A stretch of 64,000 nucleotides of DNA. Source: JAIQFL01 sp035295745 (GTDB lineage: Bacteria > Acidobacteriota > Terriglobia > Bryobacterales > Bryobacteraceae). Positions 17,231 to 26,495 of the stretch are shown piece by piece (position 1 is the stretch's first letter; the number at the start of each line of letters is the position of its first letter). The notes beneath the pieces were generated by a model. The model made no database searches. It saw only the letters and a list, made by a program, of their open reading frames with translations, and was not told the DNA's origin. The DNA is taken from positions 7,869-71,868 of the forward strand of contig DATGIL010000106.1 in the NCBI GenBank assembly GCA_035295745.1. Direction: 5' to 3'. Position numbers and translations under genes: made by a program.

Positions 17231-20200
17231 ATGAAAACGCGCTTTGCTTCCGCCGTTTTTTTTCTTTCCGCGTTAGCCTTCCCCGCTGGCGCCCAAATTG
17301 CAACGACAACCTCTCTCGTCGGCACAGTAACCGACGCCAGCGGTAAGACTGTTCCCGGCGCTAAAGTTACCGCCGTGAACAGCGGTACCCACGACGCCTA
17401 TACCGCCATCACCTCGGAACAGGGTTACTACAATCTCCAATTCGTCGCAGTGGGCGACTACAACATCCAAGTCGAGCATCCCGGGTTTGAGATCACGAGG
17501 GTGACTCGCGTCCACGTCGACATCAACCAGGTAGTCCGCAACGATGTCACTTTGAAGATCGGCAACGTCGTGGAATCGGTCACCGTGCAGGCAACCGCCA
17601 GCGCCATCAAAACCGACGACGCCACCGTCTCGGAAGTCATCAGCAACGTCGCCGATTTGCCTCTGAGCGGGCAGGCCGGCCGCGACCCTATGGCAATCGC
17701 AATCACTACGCCTGGCGTTCTGCAAGGAACCAAGTCAGCCGCTACCGGAACTCCGCCGGGCGAGGACTTCAACGGCGCCGGTACTCGCGAAATCCAGAAC
17801 AGCATGTCGCTCGACGGCATCAGCATCATGAATAACCTGATTACCACCACGCCCACCCGGCCCATGGTGGAATCGGTGCAGGAGGTTGAGGTCCAGACTG
17901 GAACTTACTCTGCACAATATGGGGCATACCTGGGTGTGCACATTAATATGGTGACCAAGTCGGGCACCAACCAGGTACATGGAGCGCTGGTGGAGTTCTT
18001 CCGCAACCAGGTGCTGGACGCGCGCAACTTCTTTACCTTGCCGACACCGGCGAATCCCACCGCCGCCAAGCCACCGCTGCGGCAGAACCAGTTCGGCTTC
18101 GAACTCGACGGGCCGGTCTACATCCCCAAACTTTACAACGGCAAAGACAAGACCTTCTTCATGGCATCTTATGAAGGCTATCGCCTGGTGCAGCAGGCGA
18201 CCTCGCTGTCCACGTCGATGCCGGCGGCGTTCTTCACCGGGGATTTCTCTGCGGTCCCGGCGGGCAGTATTACCGGCGGCGCGATCAAGGATCCGTTGAA
18301 CGGCAACACGCCGTTTGCGGGCAACATCATTCCCGCTTCGCGCATTTCGCCGATCGTGCTGAAGCTGCAGCAATATTATCCTGGGACGAACTTGCCGGGC
18401 CTTGCGAGTAACTACTCCGTCCCGGTGCCTACCACTATCACTACAAACCAGACGGTGGACCGCATCGACCAGAACATCGGAGACCGCATCCGGCTGTATG
18501 CGCGCGCACATTATCAGAGCGAGTCGGTATTCGCGGGAAGCGCAATTCCAATCAACGCCAGCACCGTACCGGTCACCACTACCAACTACACGCTGGGGTA
18601 CACGCATACGCTGACGCCGAACCTGGTGAACGATTTTCGCGTGGGCCGCTTCTTTCTGAACACAGCGACCCTCAACCCCTTCGCCAGCGCCAACCAGACG
18701 AGCGTCGGCACCAGTCTGGGAATCGCTGGCTTTAACGGCGACTCAGCGTACAACAATCCCGGCATCCCCGACTTCAACATTACGGGATTCAACGGCCTTA
18801 ACAACGCCAGCAGCAACTGGTATCAGAACGACAGCACGGTACAAGTGTCGGAGCAGATCAGTTGGAGCCACGGCTCGCACAACTTCATGGCGGGCGCCGA
18901 GTTTCGCAGGCTGGCAACCGGGCGCGCCGCAGTCAACAGCGCGCGCGGCACCTTCACGTTCAACGGGACGCTCACCGGATACGCGCCCGCGGACTTCATT
19001 CTCGGGGTGCCGCAGTCATTTGCTACGCCCGGACCAGAAGTACGAGGCCGAGTGGCGGAATGGCGCGACGGCTTCTTCTTCCTCGACAAGTGGCAAGTAT
19101 CGCGCAAGCTCACTTTGAACTACGGAATCCGCTACGAACTGCCGACGGTGGCCTACACCATCAACGGCATCGCCACGGAACTGAATCCGACTCAGACCGC
19201 TCTGGTGGGAGGTACTCCGGGCTACCACTTCACCGCGCCCAACCATAAAGATTGGGCGCCACGTCTGGGCCTTGCGTATCGATTCAACGAGAAGACCGTA
19301 TTCCGGGCCGGCGGCGGCATCTACTACAATCCCAATCAGACCAACAGCTACACCTTCCTGAACACGAATCCGCCCTACACCACGATCCTGACCTGCACCT
19401 ATTCCTCCTCGTCCGGGCTCACCGTGCCGACCTTAACCAACCCATTCTCGGCGGGAGTTTGCCCGTCGGCGCCTACGGCAGGCACCATCGTCACGGATCC
19501 CTATCATCAGCCGACCGCGCGCATGAACCAGTGGAGCGCCGGACTGGAGCGCCAGGTTTGGAACGGCGGCGGCTTCGAGTTGCAATACCTCGGGTCGCAC
19601 TCGTATCACCTGGACCGCAGTTACTACAACAACACGCCTCTGCTGCCGGGTCCCGGCGCGGTCAACAGCCGCCGCCCGAATCCGCTGTTCGGCGTGATCC
19701 GCACCATCAACACCGACGAGATCGCGAACTACGAGAGCCTGAGCCTGATCTACCGCCAACGCCTGGCGCGCGGACTCCAAGTGCTCGCCAGCTACACCTG
19801 GTCGCATACCCTGGACGTCTCGACCGATTCCAACGGCGGCGGCGCGCCGATGGATCCGTACCTGTGGAAGCTCGACTACGGCAATTCCAACTGGGACGTC
19901 CGTCATCGCTTTGTGGGCACTTTCGTTTACGACATACCGTTCTTCGCGGTATCCAATCCGGTGCTGAAGGGCATCTTCACCAAGTGGCAGGGCAACGGAA
20001 TCATCACCCTTCAAACCGGCTTCCCGTTCAACGTCTCCACCGGGACGGACACGGCGAATACCGGCGCCGGCGGCACGTACCGGCCGGACTGGGTGCATCA
20101 GCCAAGCGACAACTGCGGACGCGGGCACCTGGTGGGATGTATCGATGCGACAGCTTTCACGGTGCAGGATCTCTACCCGATCGTGCCGACGAACTTCGCG

Positions 20201-20443
20201 TATGGTAGCGCCGGCCGCAATCTGTTACACGGCCCAGGCGCGGAGACTTTCAATCTCTCCTTGTTCAAGAATTTTCCGATCAAGGAGCGGTTGAAATTCC
20301 AATTCCGCGTCGAGACGTTCGCCCTTTTCAATCACACCAACTTCAATAATCCCGCGGCGACATTGGGCACCTCGTCGTTCGGGAATATTACGAGCGCGAG
20401 TGGGAATCGGAATATTCAATTGGGGGCAAAGTTGCAGTTCTGA
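17231..20443 (+). CDS. Oar-like TonB-dependent outer-membrane receptor
   Basis: ATG 17231 (MKTRFASAVFFLSALAFPAG) gives a clean signal peptide; the GTG two codons upstream is less likely. The 1070-aa protein has an N-terminal carboxypeptidase-regulatory domain (about 28-105, GTVTDASGKTVPGAKVTAVN), a plug ending in VTKSGTNQVHGALVEFFRNQ, and a long beta-barrel closing with the family tail NHTNFNNP...GNRNIQLGAKLQF. Acidobacteria carry dozens of these, thought to import oligosaccharides or peptides; the ligand is unknown. Its last 56 bp overlap the 3' end of nagA on the other strand. Confidence 0.92.
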   Translation: MKTRFASAVFFLSALAFPAGAQIATTTSLVGTVTDASGKTVPGAKVTAVNSGTHDAYTAITSEQGYYNLQFVAVGDYNIQVEHPGFEITRVTRVHVDINQVVRNDVTLKIGNVVESVTVQATASAIKTDDATVSEVISNVADLPLSGQAGRDPMAIAITTPGVLQGTKSAATGTPPGEDFNGAGTREIQNSMSLDGISIMNNLITTTPTRPMVESVQEVEVQTGTYSAQYGAYLGVHINMVTKSGTNQVHGALVEFFRNQVLDARNFFTLPTPANPTAAKPPLRQNQFGFELDGPVYIPKLYNGKDKTFFMASYEGYRLVQQATSLSTSMPAAFFTGDFSAVPAGSITGGAIKDPLNGNTPFAGNIIPASRISPIVLKLQQYYPGTNLPGLASNYSVPVPTTITTNQTVDRIDQNIGDRIRLYARAHYQSESVFAGSAIPINASTVPVTTTNYTLGYTHTLTPNLVNDFRVGRFFLNTATLNPFASANQTSVGTSLGIAGFNGDSAYNNPGIPDFNITGFNGLNNASSNWYQNDSTVQVSEQISWSHGSHNFMAGAEFRRLATGRAAVNSARGTFTFNGTLTGYAPADFILGVPQSFATPGPEVRGRVAEWRDGFFFLDKWQVSRKLTLNYGIRYELPTVAYTINGIATELNPTQTALVGGTPGYHFTAPNHKDWAPRLGLAYRFNEKTVFRAGGGIYYNPNQTNSYTFLNTNPPYTTILTCTYSSSSGLTVPTLTNPFSAGVCPSAPTAGTIVTDPYHQPTARMNQWSAGLERQVWNGGGFELQYLGSHSYHLDRSYYNNTPLLPGPGAVNSRRPNPLFGVIRTINTDEIANYESLSLIYRQRLARGLQVLASYTWSHTLDVSTDSNGGGAPMDPYLWKLDYGNSNWDVRHRFVGTFVYDIPFFAVSNPVLKGIFTKWQGNGIITLQTGFPFNVSTGTDTANTGAGGTYRPDWVHQPSDNCGRGHLVGCIDATAFTVQDLYPIVPTNFAYGSAGRNLLHGPGAETFNLSLFKNFPIKERLKFQFRVETFALFNHTNFNNPAATLGTSSFGNITSASGNRNIQLGAKLQF

Positions 20444-21581
20444 AGACCTCGCGGCCGGACACCCACGTCGAGATCATCTCGACGTGGGATGTCCGCTCGT
20501 CGAAGCGAAACTGCACGAAATCGGCGCGCTCTCCAGACTCTAATCCGCGCATTCGGCCAGCGATTGCAGCTGCGCGCGCGGCATTCGTAGTCGCCATGCG
20601 AACCGCATCCTTTAGCGAGATCCCAGCCAACCTCACCACGTTCCCGATCGCGCGATCCATGCGCAGCGCACTGCCCGCCAGGCGATCCTGACCTGCCAGC
20701 ACCACACGCCCGTCCGCCGTATGATCGACTTCCTGTTCACCGAGCCGGTAGCGCCCGGGCGCGGAGCCGGCAGGAGCGACCGCATCCGTCACCAGCACCG
20801 ATCGCTCGATGCCCTTCGCCCGCAGCGCCACCTTGACGAAGCTGGCGTCCAGATGGATGCCATCGACGATGAAGTCGGCCATGAGGCGGTCGTCTGCGAG
20901 CTGATCCCAGATGTAATTAGGATGGCGCCGCAGTACGAAATGAGCTCCGTTTCCGAGGTGCGTGGAGAGCGTCGCGCCCGCGCCGACGGCATCGGCGATT
21001 TGTCCGGCACTCGCCTGCGTATGACCGATTGCCACGACTGCGCCGGCCGCCGCCACCTTCTCGATAAAGGCAGGCGCTCCCGGCCATTCCGGCGAAAGCG
21101 TCACGATGCGAACACGATGCTGAGTGGCATCCTGCCATCGCTGAAACTCGTCGAAGTCCGGCGGCCGCACCCACCGCCTTGGATGGGCGCCTCGAGGGCC
21201 GTCCTCCCCACTGATATAGGGGCCTTCGACGTGGAGCCCTTCGATCGAATCACCTTCCGGCAGCGAGTCTTTGGCCTGCGCGAGGTTTCGCAGCGCGCCT
21301 TCCATATCCTCCGGGGAGCCCGTGATCACGGTCGGATAAAAGCGCGTCACACCGGTGCGATAAAGCACATGGATGGAGCGCGCGATCTCCGCGTGCGAAG
21401 TTCCCGGATGATTGTAATCGACTCCCGCGAACCCATTTACCTGAAGATCGATCCAGCCGGGTGCGATGTATTCATCCTTCTGCGTGGCCGCAATTGCCAC
21501 CGACGAAATCGAATCGGTGAACGCAATTTCGATGGTGTTTCCGGCCAGAAGGCCCCGGCCCGTGATCTTCATCCAACACAT
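20388..21581 (-). CDS. nagA: N-acetylglucosamine-6-phosphate deacetylase
   Basis: The 397-aa amidohydrolase-superfamily enzyme converts GlcNAc-6-P to GlcN-6-P and acetate. Motifs include PGWIDLQVNG (the Gln variant seen in single-metal, E. coli-type NagA), the metal Glu in HVEGPYISGEDGPRGAH, the metal His residues in AIGHT and STHLGNGAH, and the catalytic Asp in LVTDAVAPAGS. ATG 21572 (MKITGRG) is an alternative start. The last 19 residues after SGREVF are encoded opposite the receptor gene's C-terminus, so the two converge with overlap. No nagB or other amino-sugar gene is nearby. Confidence 0.92.
   Translation of the reverse strand: MCWMKITGRGLLAGNTIEIAFTDSISSVAIAATQKDEYIAPGWIDLQVNGFAGVDYNHPGTSHAEIARSIHVLYRTGVTRFYPTVITGSPEDMEGALRNLAQAKDSLPEGDSIEGLHVEGPYISGEDGPRGAHPRRWVRPPDFDEFQRWQDATQHRVRIVTLSPEWPGAPAFIEKVAAAGAVVAIGHTQASAGQIADAVGAGATLSTHLGNGAHFVLRRHPNYIWDQLADDRLMADFIVDGIHLDASFVKVALRAKGIERSVLVTDAVAPAGSAPGRYRLGEQEVDHTADGRVVLAGQDRLAGSALRMDRAIGNVVRLAGISLKDAVRMATTNAARAAAIAGRMRGLESGERADFVQFRFDERTSHVEMISTWVSGREVFRTATLPPIEYSDSHSRS
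20462..20488. repeat. Perfect 12-bp hairpin inside the nagA 3' coding end
   Basis: CCCACGTCGAGA-TCA-TCTCGACGTGGG lies 19 bp past the receptor stop, inside nagA codons for HVEMISTWV. Its core (CGTCGAGA/TCTCGACG) equals hairpin 2 of the double-hairpin repeats. It may end transcription of the receptor gene, since there is no intergenic space. Confidence 0.6.
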
Positions 21582-21817
21582 CCCGAACGCGATGTTTTAT
21601 TCACAACTTTGCCACACGCGTTGGATCGTAAGTGCAAGCACCCATTGCGCCAGAAACTTGTTGAAAAGGAGTACGGGAATCGCAGATCGGTGTGGATTTC
21701 GCGCGCTGCTCGCGCTAAAAAGAGAGAGTCCATCAAATGGCTGCGCAGCCGGGGTGGCAAATCTCGGGGGAGGTAGTCATCCGGCTGCGTAGACCTCATC
21801 GAAGCAAAACTGCCGCG

Positions 21818-22762
21818 CTATACCTGCGCGGTCTGGCGCGCATGAACCGGCGAAAGCCAGCCGTGCGTATCGGGCCGCGTGCCGTTGATGATCCCGAAGA
21901 ACTCCTTCTGCAACTGCTCGGCGATCGGACCGCGTCGTCCCTTACCGATCGTGATGCGATCGATCGACCGGATCGGGGTGATCTCCGCGGCCGTCCCCGA
22001 GAAGAAGACTTCGTCGGCGATATACAGCATCTCGCGCGGAACGATCGTCTCCACCACTGGAATGTCGAGTTCGCGCGCCAGGGTCAGGATGCTATCTCGC
22101 GTGATTCCGGGCAGAACTGAAGCACCCAGAGGCGGCGTATGGATTTTGCCATCGCGGACCAGAAAGATATTTTCGCCCGAGCCCTCACTCACGTGGCCGG
22201 CGGAATCGAGCGCGATGCCTTCACTGTACCCGTTCGTCAACGCCTCCATCTTGATCAACTGCGAGTTCATGTAATTGGCGCCGGCTTTGGCGAGTGCCGG
22301 GAGGGTATTGGGCGCCATGCGCGTCCAACTGGAGACGCACACGTCCACCCCCTCCGCGAGCGCTTCTTCGCCGAGATACTTGCCCCAGCTCCAGCAGGCG
22401 ATGTAGACCTCAATAGGATTCTTTAACGGATTGACCCCGATCTCTCCGTAGCCGCGGAAAGCGATCGGGCGGATGTAGCAGGCATCCATATGGTTGACGC
22501 GTACCAGTTCCAGCATGGCGTCGGCAAGCTCCTGGGAGGAGTAGCCTAGGTTCTCAATGCGGTAAATCCGAGCGGAATCTACCATGCGGCGAACGTGTTC
22601 GCGAAGGCGGAAGATCGCCGGGCCCGCGGGTGTGGCGTAGCATCGGATTCCCTCAAATACCGAGCTGCCATAACTCACCACGTGGGAGAGAACGTGAATG
22701 GTCGCTTCTTCCCATCGGATGAAGCGGCCGTTGTGCCAGATTTTTTCGGTGGGCGTCAACAT
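21818..22762 (-). CDS. ilvE: Branched-chain amino acid aminotransferase
   Basis: The 314-aa class IV PLP enzyme catalyses the last step of Val, Leu and Ile synthesis. It has YGSSVFEGIRCY near the N-terminus, the PLP lysine K159 in PALAKAGANYMNSQL, the family signature EGIALDSAGHVSEGSGENIF, and FFSGTAAEITPI binding the cofactor phosphate. Length is normal. It stands alone. The 236 bp between its stop and nagA contain no gene I can support. Confidence 0.95.
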   Translation of the reverse strand: MLTPTEKIWHNGRFIRWEEATIHVLSHVVSYGSSVFEGIRCYATPAGPAIFRLREHVRRMVDSARIYRIENLGYSSQELADAMLELVRVNHMDACYIRPIAFRGYGEIGVNPLKNPIEVYIACWSWGKYLGEEALAEGVDVCVSSWTRMAPNTLPALAKAGANYMNSQLIKMEALTNGYSEGIALDSAGHVSEGSGENIFLVRDGKIHTPPLGASVLPGITRDSILTLARELDIPVVETIVPREMLYIADEVFFSGTAAEITPIRSIDRITIGKGRRGPIAEQLQKEFFGIINGTRPDTHGWLSPVHARQTAQV

Positions 22763-22965
22763 GCGTCAATTATAACGGACCACGAGAAGCAGGGGTTGAG
22801 GATCAGGATTGGGGAAGCAAGAGGCAAAGGGGCCAGGGAGTCGAGCCCTGCTCGCCGACAGTACACCAGTACCCCACATCCGGACCTATCCAAGGTTGAT
22901 CTGCCCGCTCTCTTTACCCTGTGGTAAGTTAGAAACTAATTACGGGGACTGGGAGTCTAATTTGT

Positions 22966-23415
22966 ATGCGCTACTGGGCGTATTTCGCGGCCAAGTTCGT
23001 GATTGCCGGGGCGACACTCTACGGATTACTGCTGGCAGTCAGCCGGCTGGTTCCAACCCACCCAAGCCGCTTCGCCTACATCCCTCCGCGTTTCGGGTAC
23101 GATCTGGGGTATACCCTCGCCGTTTTGGGATGGTTCCTGGTTTCTTCCGCTGCCTGCTACGTCATCATCTGGGATCAGCGCTATCGCTGCCGCGTCTGCC
23201 TGCGCCGGCTCCGCATGCCAGTTGAGACGGGGTCGTGGAGTTCCATGCTGCAGCTCGGACTTCCGAAAATCGAATACATCTGCCCGTACGGTCACGGCAC
23301 GTTAAAGGAGGATGAATTTCAGATTTCGGGAACGAACGCCGAGTGGACCCCGCATTCCGACGATATCTGGGAGGAACTTTGCGCGGCCAGTAAGGATCCC
23401 GGCGAGCCGTCGTGA
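22966..23415 (+). CDS. Small membrane protein with cysteine pairs, unknown function
   Basis: 149 aa with two predicted membrane segments (about 5-25, YFAAKFVIAGATLYGLLLAV, and about 48-68, GYTLAVLGWFLVSSAACYVI). A soluble tail contains CRVCLRRLRMP and, 40 residues later, CPYGHG, which together could bind a zinc ion. I do not recognise a family. It overlaps the next gene by 4 bp (GTGA), so the two probably form an operon. The preceding gap (22763-22965) shows no RNA gene. Confidence 0.65.
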   Translation: MRYWAYFAAKFVIAGATLYGLLLAVSRLVPTHPSRFAYIPPRFGYDLGYTLAVLGWFLVSSAACYVIIWDQRYRCRVCLRRLRMPVETGSWSSMLQLGLPKIEYICPYGHGTLKEDEFQISGTNAEWTPHSDDIWEELCAASKDPGEPS

Positions 23416-23756
23416 ACCGTGTCCCGCGGTGGCGTCTGGCTGCTGGCTTTCTGATTCTGGCGACTCTTCTCTTCTTTCTGGCGATCTTTGCTCCGTATTA
23501 TCTGCGTAACTTCGAGCTTCAGAGTTTCGTGTCAGATGTGACACAGCGTGCCGAAAACCAGACGAAGTCCGACGATCAATTGCGGACCGCCGTCACGGAA
23601 AAGGCACGTGAACTGGAACTTCCCATCTCGGAAGACGAAGTGCATGTAACCCATGGGCAGGCCGGAATGCGTATCGATATACGGTACTTTGTGAAGGTCG
23701 ACCTTCCCGGGTACACCGTGAATCTCCACTTCTACCCTGGCGCTGGCAGCCGTTAG
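23412..23756 (+). CDS. Small single-pass membrane protein (DUF4845-like)
   Basis: 114 aa: one transmembrane helix (about 9-29, LAAGFLILATLLFFLAIFAP) followed by a small soluble domain with KARELELPISEDEVHVTHGQ and IRYFVKVDLPGYTVNLHFYP. The layout resembles the DUF4845 family of short membrane proteins, but the match is by eye. Start GTG overlaps the TGA of the gene before it. Downstream is the PBP gene, 22-54 bp away depending on its start. Confidence 0.6.
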   Translation: MNRVPRWRLAAGFLILATLLFFLAIFAPYYLRNFELQSFVSDVTQRAENQTKSDDQLRTAVTEKARELELPISEDEVHVTHGQAGMRIDIRYFVKVDLPGYTVNLHFYPGAGSR

Positions 23757-23810
23757 GCACTTCAGCCGCACGCTCGTTTGTACCCGACGATGGGGGAACC
23801 TCGTCTCACT

Positions 23811-26444
23811 ATGAGAGAATTAAATGTAGTGCCACGAACAGTCGCCAAGCCTAAACGGGAGATGAAGGTCCGGGTCCCCACCAACAACGGCGTGGTGCGA
23901 TTCCTGCTTGGGCGCGGCGGCCGGATGATGATCCTGGCGATGGCGCTGGTGATCATCCTCGGGGTTGGCGTTTTTACATATTTCTACTATGTATACGCCC
24001 GGGTGATCGACGAAAAGTTGCGCGCCGGCCCATTTGCCAATACTGCTAAGCTGTTGGCGGCACCCGAAGCGGTTTCGGTGGGGGATACCATCACCCCGAA
24101 CGAGATTGCCGCCGAATTGCACCGCAGCGGGTATAACGAGTCGCGGTCGAACCCCATCGGCTCCTACCAGATGCAGCCGAATTCGATCTCTGTCTTCCCG
24201 GGCAAGGAATCCTACTTCGAGCAGGAGCCCGGAGTCATCAAATTCTCCAGCGGCAAAATCTCGCAGATCATCTCGCTCCAGGACAACACCCCACGCACGC
24301 AGTACCAGCTCGAACCGCAGCTCATCACCAACCTGAGCGGTCCGAGCCGCGAAAAGCGCCGCATGGTGAAATTCCGCGACATCCCCGAGGTCCTGGTTCA
24401 GGCGCTCACCTCAGCCGAGGATAAGCGGTTCTTCCAACATGGGGGGTTCGACCCCTTCCGCATCATCAAGTCGTTCTATGTCGATCTGAAAGAAGGACGT
24501 AACGCGCAGGGCGCTTCCACGCTGAGCATGCAGCTGGCGCGCATGTTCTTCCTGACTACGGACAAGCGTTGGAAACGCAAGCTCGCCGAAGTGATGATCA
24601 CTTTGCAGCTCGAGCAGAAGCTGTCCAAGGAAGAGATCTTCGAAGACTACGCCAACCAGATCGACCTGGGATGGCGCGGGACCTACAATATTCGCGGTTT
24701 CGGACAGGCGGCGGAAGCCTATCTGGGAAAAGATCTCAGCCAGATCAATTTGCCGGAAGCCGCCGAACTCGCGGGCATTCCTCGATCGCCTGCCAATTTC
24801 GACCCGTTCCGCCATCCCGACCGCCTCCGCGAACGGCGGAACATCGTCCTCGGCTTGATGCGCACCAACGCCTATATCTCCGATCGCGATTACGCGCTTG
24901 CCATTGAGGCGCCCCTCACCGTGGCCAAGGGCGGAGCGCAGTCGATTGAGGCGCCTTACTTTGTCGACATGATCAACGAGATGCTGCAGGACAAGTTCCG
25001 CGAAGAGAACTTCCAAGCGAATGCGTTTCGTATCTACACCACGCTCGACATGCGTTTGCAGCGTTCGGCAGCCGAAGCGGTGCGCCTTGGTATGCAGAAC
25101 GTGGATGAGCAGATCCGCAAGCAGAAGCGATTCAAGGGCCAGACTCCGCCCGATCCGCAGGTGGCCTTGATTGCAGTCGACCCCAAGACCGGAGCGGTGA
25201 AGGCGTTGGTGGGCGGCCGCAGTTACGGCATGAGCCAACTGAACCACATCCTGGCGCATCGCCAACCGGGATCGATCTTCAAGCCCTTCGTCTACGCAGC
25301 CGCCATGGAGACCGGCGTCAACGGCAGCGCCCACATCCTGACTCCCAGCACCATCGTGCAGGATGAGCCTACCACCTTCTGGTTCGATAACGGCCGCGCC
25401 TATGAGCCGGGCGATTTCGAAAAGAGCTACCGCGGCGACGTCACTCTGCGCGAAGCGCTGGCGCATTCGCTGAACATCCCGGCCGTCAAGGTGGCGGAGA
25501 TGGTGGGTTATAACCGAGTGGTGGAGATGGCCCTTCGGGCGGGCATGAACAATGGGATTCGTCCAACTCCCGCGGTGGCCCTGGGGTCCTACGACATCAC
25601 CCCGCTCGAAGCGGTCGGCGCTTATACGATGTTTGCCAATCAAGGCACTCTCGTGCGGCCGTTTTTTATCTCGATGGTACGTTCGCAGGACGGCAAGGTC
25701 CCGTATAAAGACAAGGCGGAAACCAAACGCGCGCTCGATCCGCGTGTGGCGTACCTGATGACGAGCCTGATGCAGGAGGTTCTGCGCACGGGTACTGCCG
25801 GCGGTGCTCGCGCCCACTACGGCTTCAACGTTCCGGCCGCGGGCAAAACGGGCACTTCGCGCGATGGCTGGTTTGCGGGATACACTTCGGAGCTACTCTG
25901 CGTAGTATGGGTGGGATTTGACGACAATCGGGATCTCGAGATCGAAGGCGCCAAGTCGGCTGCTCCGATCTGGATGGAGTTCATGAAGCGCGCCCTCGAT
26001 TACCGCGAGTATCGCGACACCAGACCCTTCATCCCTCCCGACGGAATTACTTCGATCGAGATCGATCCTCTCTCCGGAATGCCGGCCACTCCGGCCTGCC
26101 CCACCACGCGGCGTGAAGAATACATCGCCGGCACCGAACCAGTGGGATCCTGCCCGCTCCATGGTTCGGGCCGGCCAGGAACCGTCATCACCGGATGGGA
26201 CACGCCTTCGGAAAAGCCGGTATCGCAACAGCAACCAACCCGCGATACCTCGCTGCGCATCAGCGGGAGTTCGGGCGACGGCACCGTCTCCAGCGGCAAT
26301 GCCTCTGGGCGTCGTGCGCGCCAGGAACCGGACCCGGGCGGAACGCAGCAGCCTGACAATGGGGACAGCAACGACCCGCAGAAGAAGGGCCTGCTGAACC
26401 GCCTGAAGAGGATTTTCGGCGGCCAGAAGAAGGACCAAAAATAG
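23811..26444 (+). CDS. Class A penicillin-binding protein (PBP1)
   Basis: Bifunctional peptidoglycan glycosyltransferase/DD-transpeptidase. ATG 23811 has GGGGGAA upstream; ATG 23790 and TTG 23778 are in-frame alternatives. From 23811 it is 877 aa: a basic cytoplasmic N-terminus, a membrane helix (about 40-62), and a UB2H-like segment. The GT51 domain has the catalytic Glu in SAEDKRFFQHGGFD and GASTLSMQLARM. The transpeptidase has the nucleophile Ser488 in PGSIFK, SLN, and KTGTSRDGW near 679. The C-terminal 90 residues are low-complexity, charged and probably disordered. Two late Cys (PACP, GSCP) resemble PBP1B tails. Confidence 0.95.
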   Translation: MRELNVVPRTVAKPKREMKVRVPTNNGVVRFLLGRGGRMMILAMALVIILGVGVFTYFYYVYARVIDEKLRAGPFANTAKLLAAPEAVSVGDTITPNEIAAELHRSGYNESRSNPIGSYQMQPNSISVFPGKESYFEQEPGVIKFSSGKISQIISLQDNTPRTQYQLEPQLITNLSGPSREKRRMVKFRDIPEVLVQALTSAEDKRFFQHGGFDPFRIIKSFYVDLKEGRNAQGASTLSMQLARMFFLTTDKRWKRKLAEVMITLQLEQKLSKEEIFEDYANQIDLGWRGTYNIRGFGQAAEAYLGKDLSQINLPEAAELAGIPRSPANFDPFRHPDRLRERRNIVLGLMRTNAYISDRDYALAIEAPLTVAKGGAQSIEAPYFVDMINEMLQDKFREENFQANAFRIYTTLDMRLQRSAAEAVRLGMQNVDEQIRKQKRFKGQTPPDPQVALIAVDPKTGAVKALVGGRSYGMSQLNHILAHRQPGSIFKPFVYAAAMETGVNGSAHILTPSTIVQDEPTTFWFDNGRAYEPGDFEKSYRGDVTLREALAHSLNIPAVKVAEMVGYNRVVEMALRAGMNNGIRPTPAVALGSYDITPLEAVGAYTMFANQGTLVRPFFISMVRSQDGKVPYKDKAETKRALDPRVAYLMTSLMQEVLRTGTAGGARAHYGFNVPAAGKTGTSRDGWFAGYTSELLCVVWVGFDDNRDLEIEGAKSAAPIWMEFMKRALDYREYRDTRPFIPPDGITSIEIDPLSGMPATPACPTTRREEYIAGTEPVGSCPLHGSGRPGTVITGWDTPSEKPVSQQQPTRDTSLRISGSSGDGTVSSGNASGRRARQEPDPGGTQQPDNGDSNDPQKKGLLNRLKRIFGGQKKDQK

Positions 26445-26495
26445 AGCGGCGCGTCAACGTTTCGTTCGCCAAACCGGTATAAAGTAAGGAACGGC

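Noticed and set aside
22763..22965. tRNA or other structured RNA gene upstream of the small membrane proteins
   Set aside because: No cloverleaf with a TTCGA arm and matching acceptor stem could be built; only short, unrelated inverted repeats.
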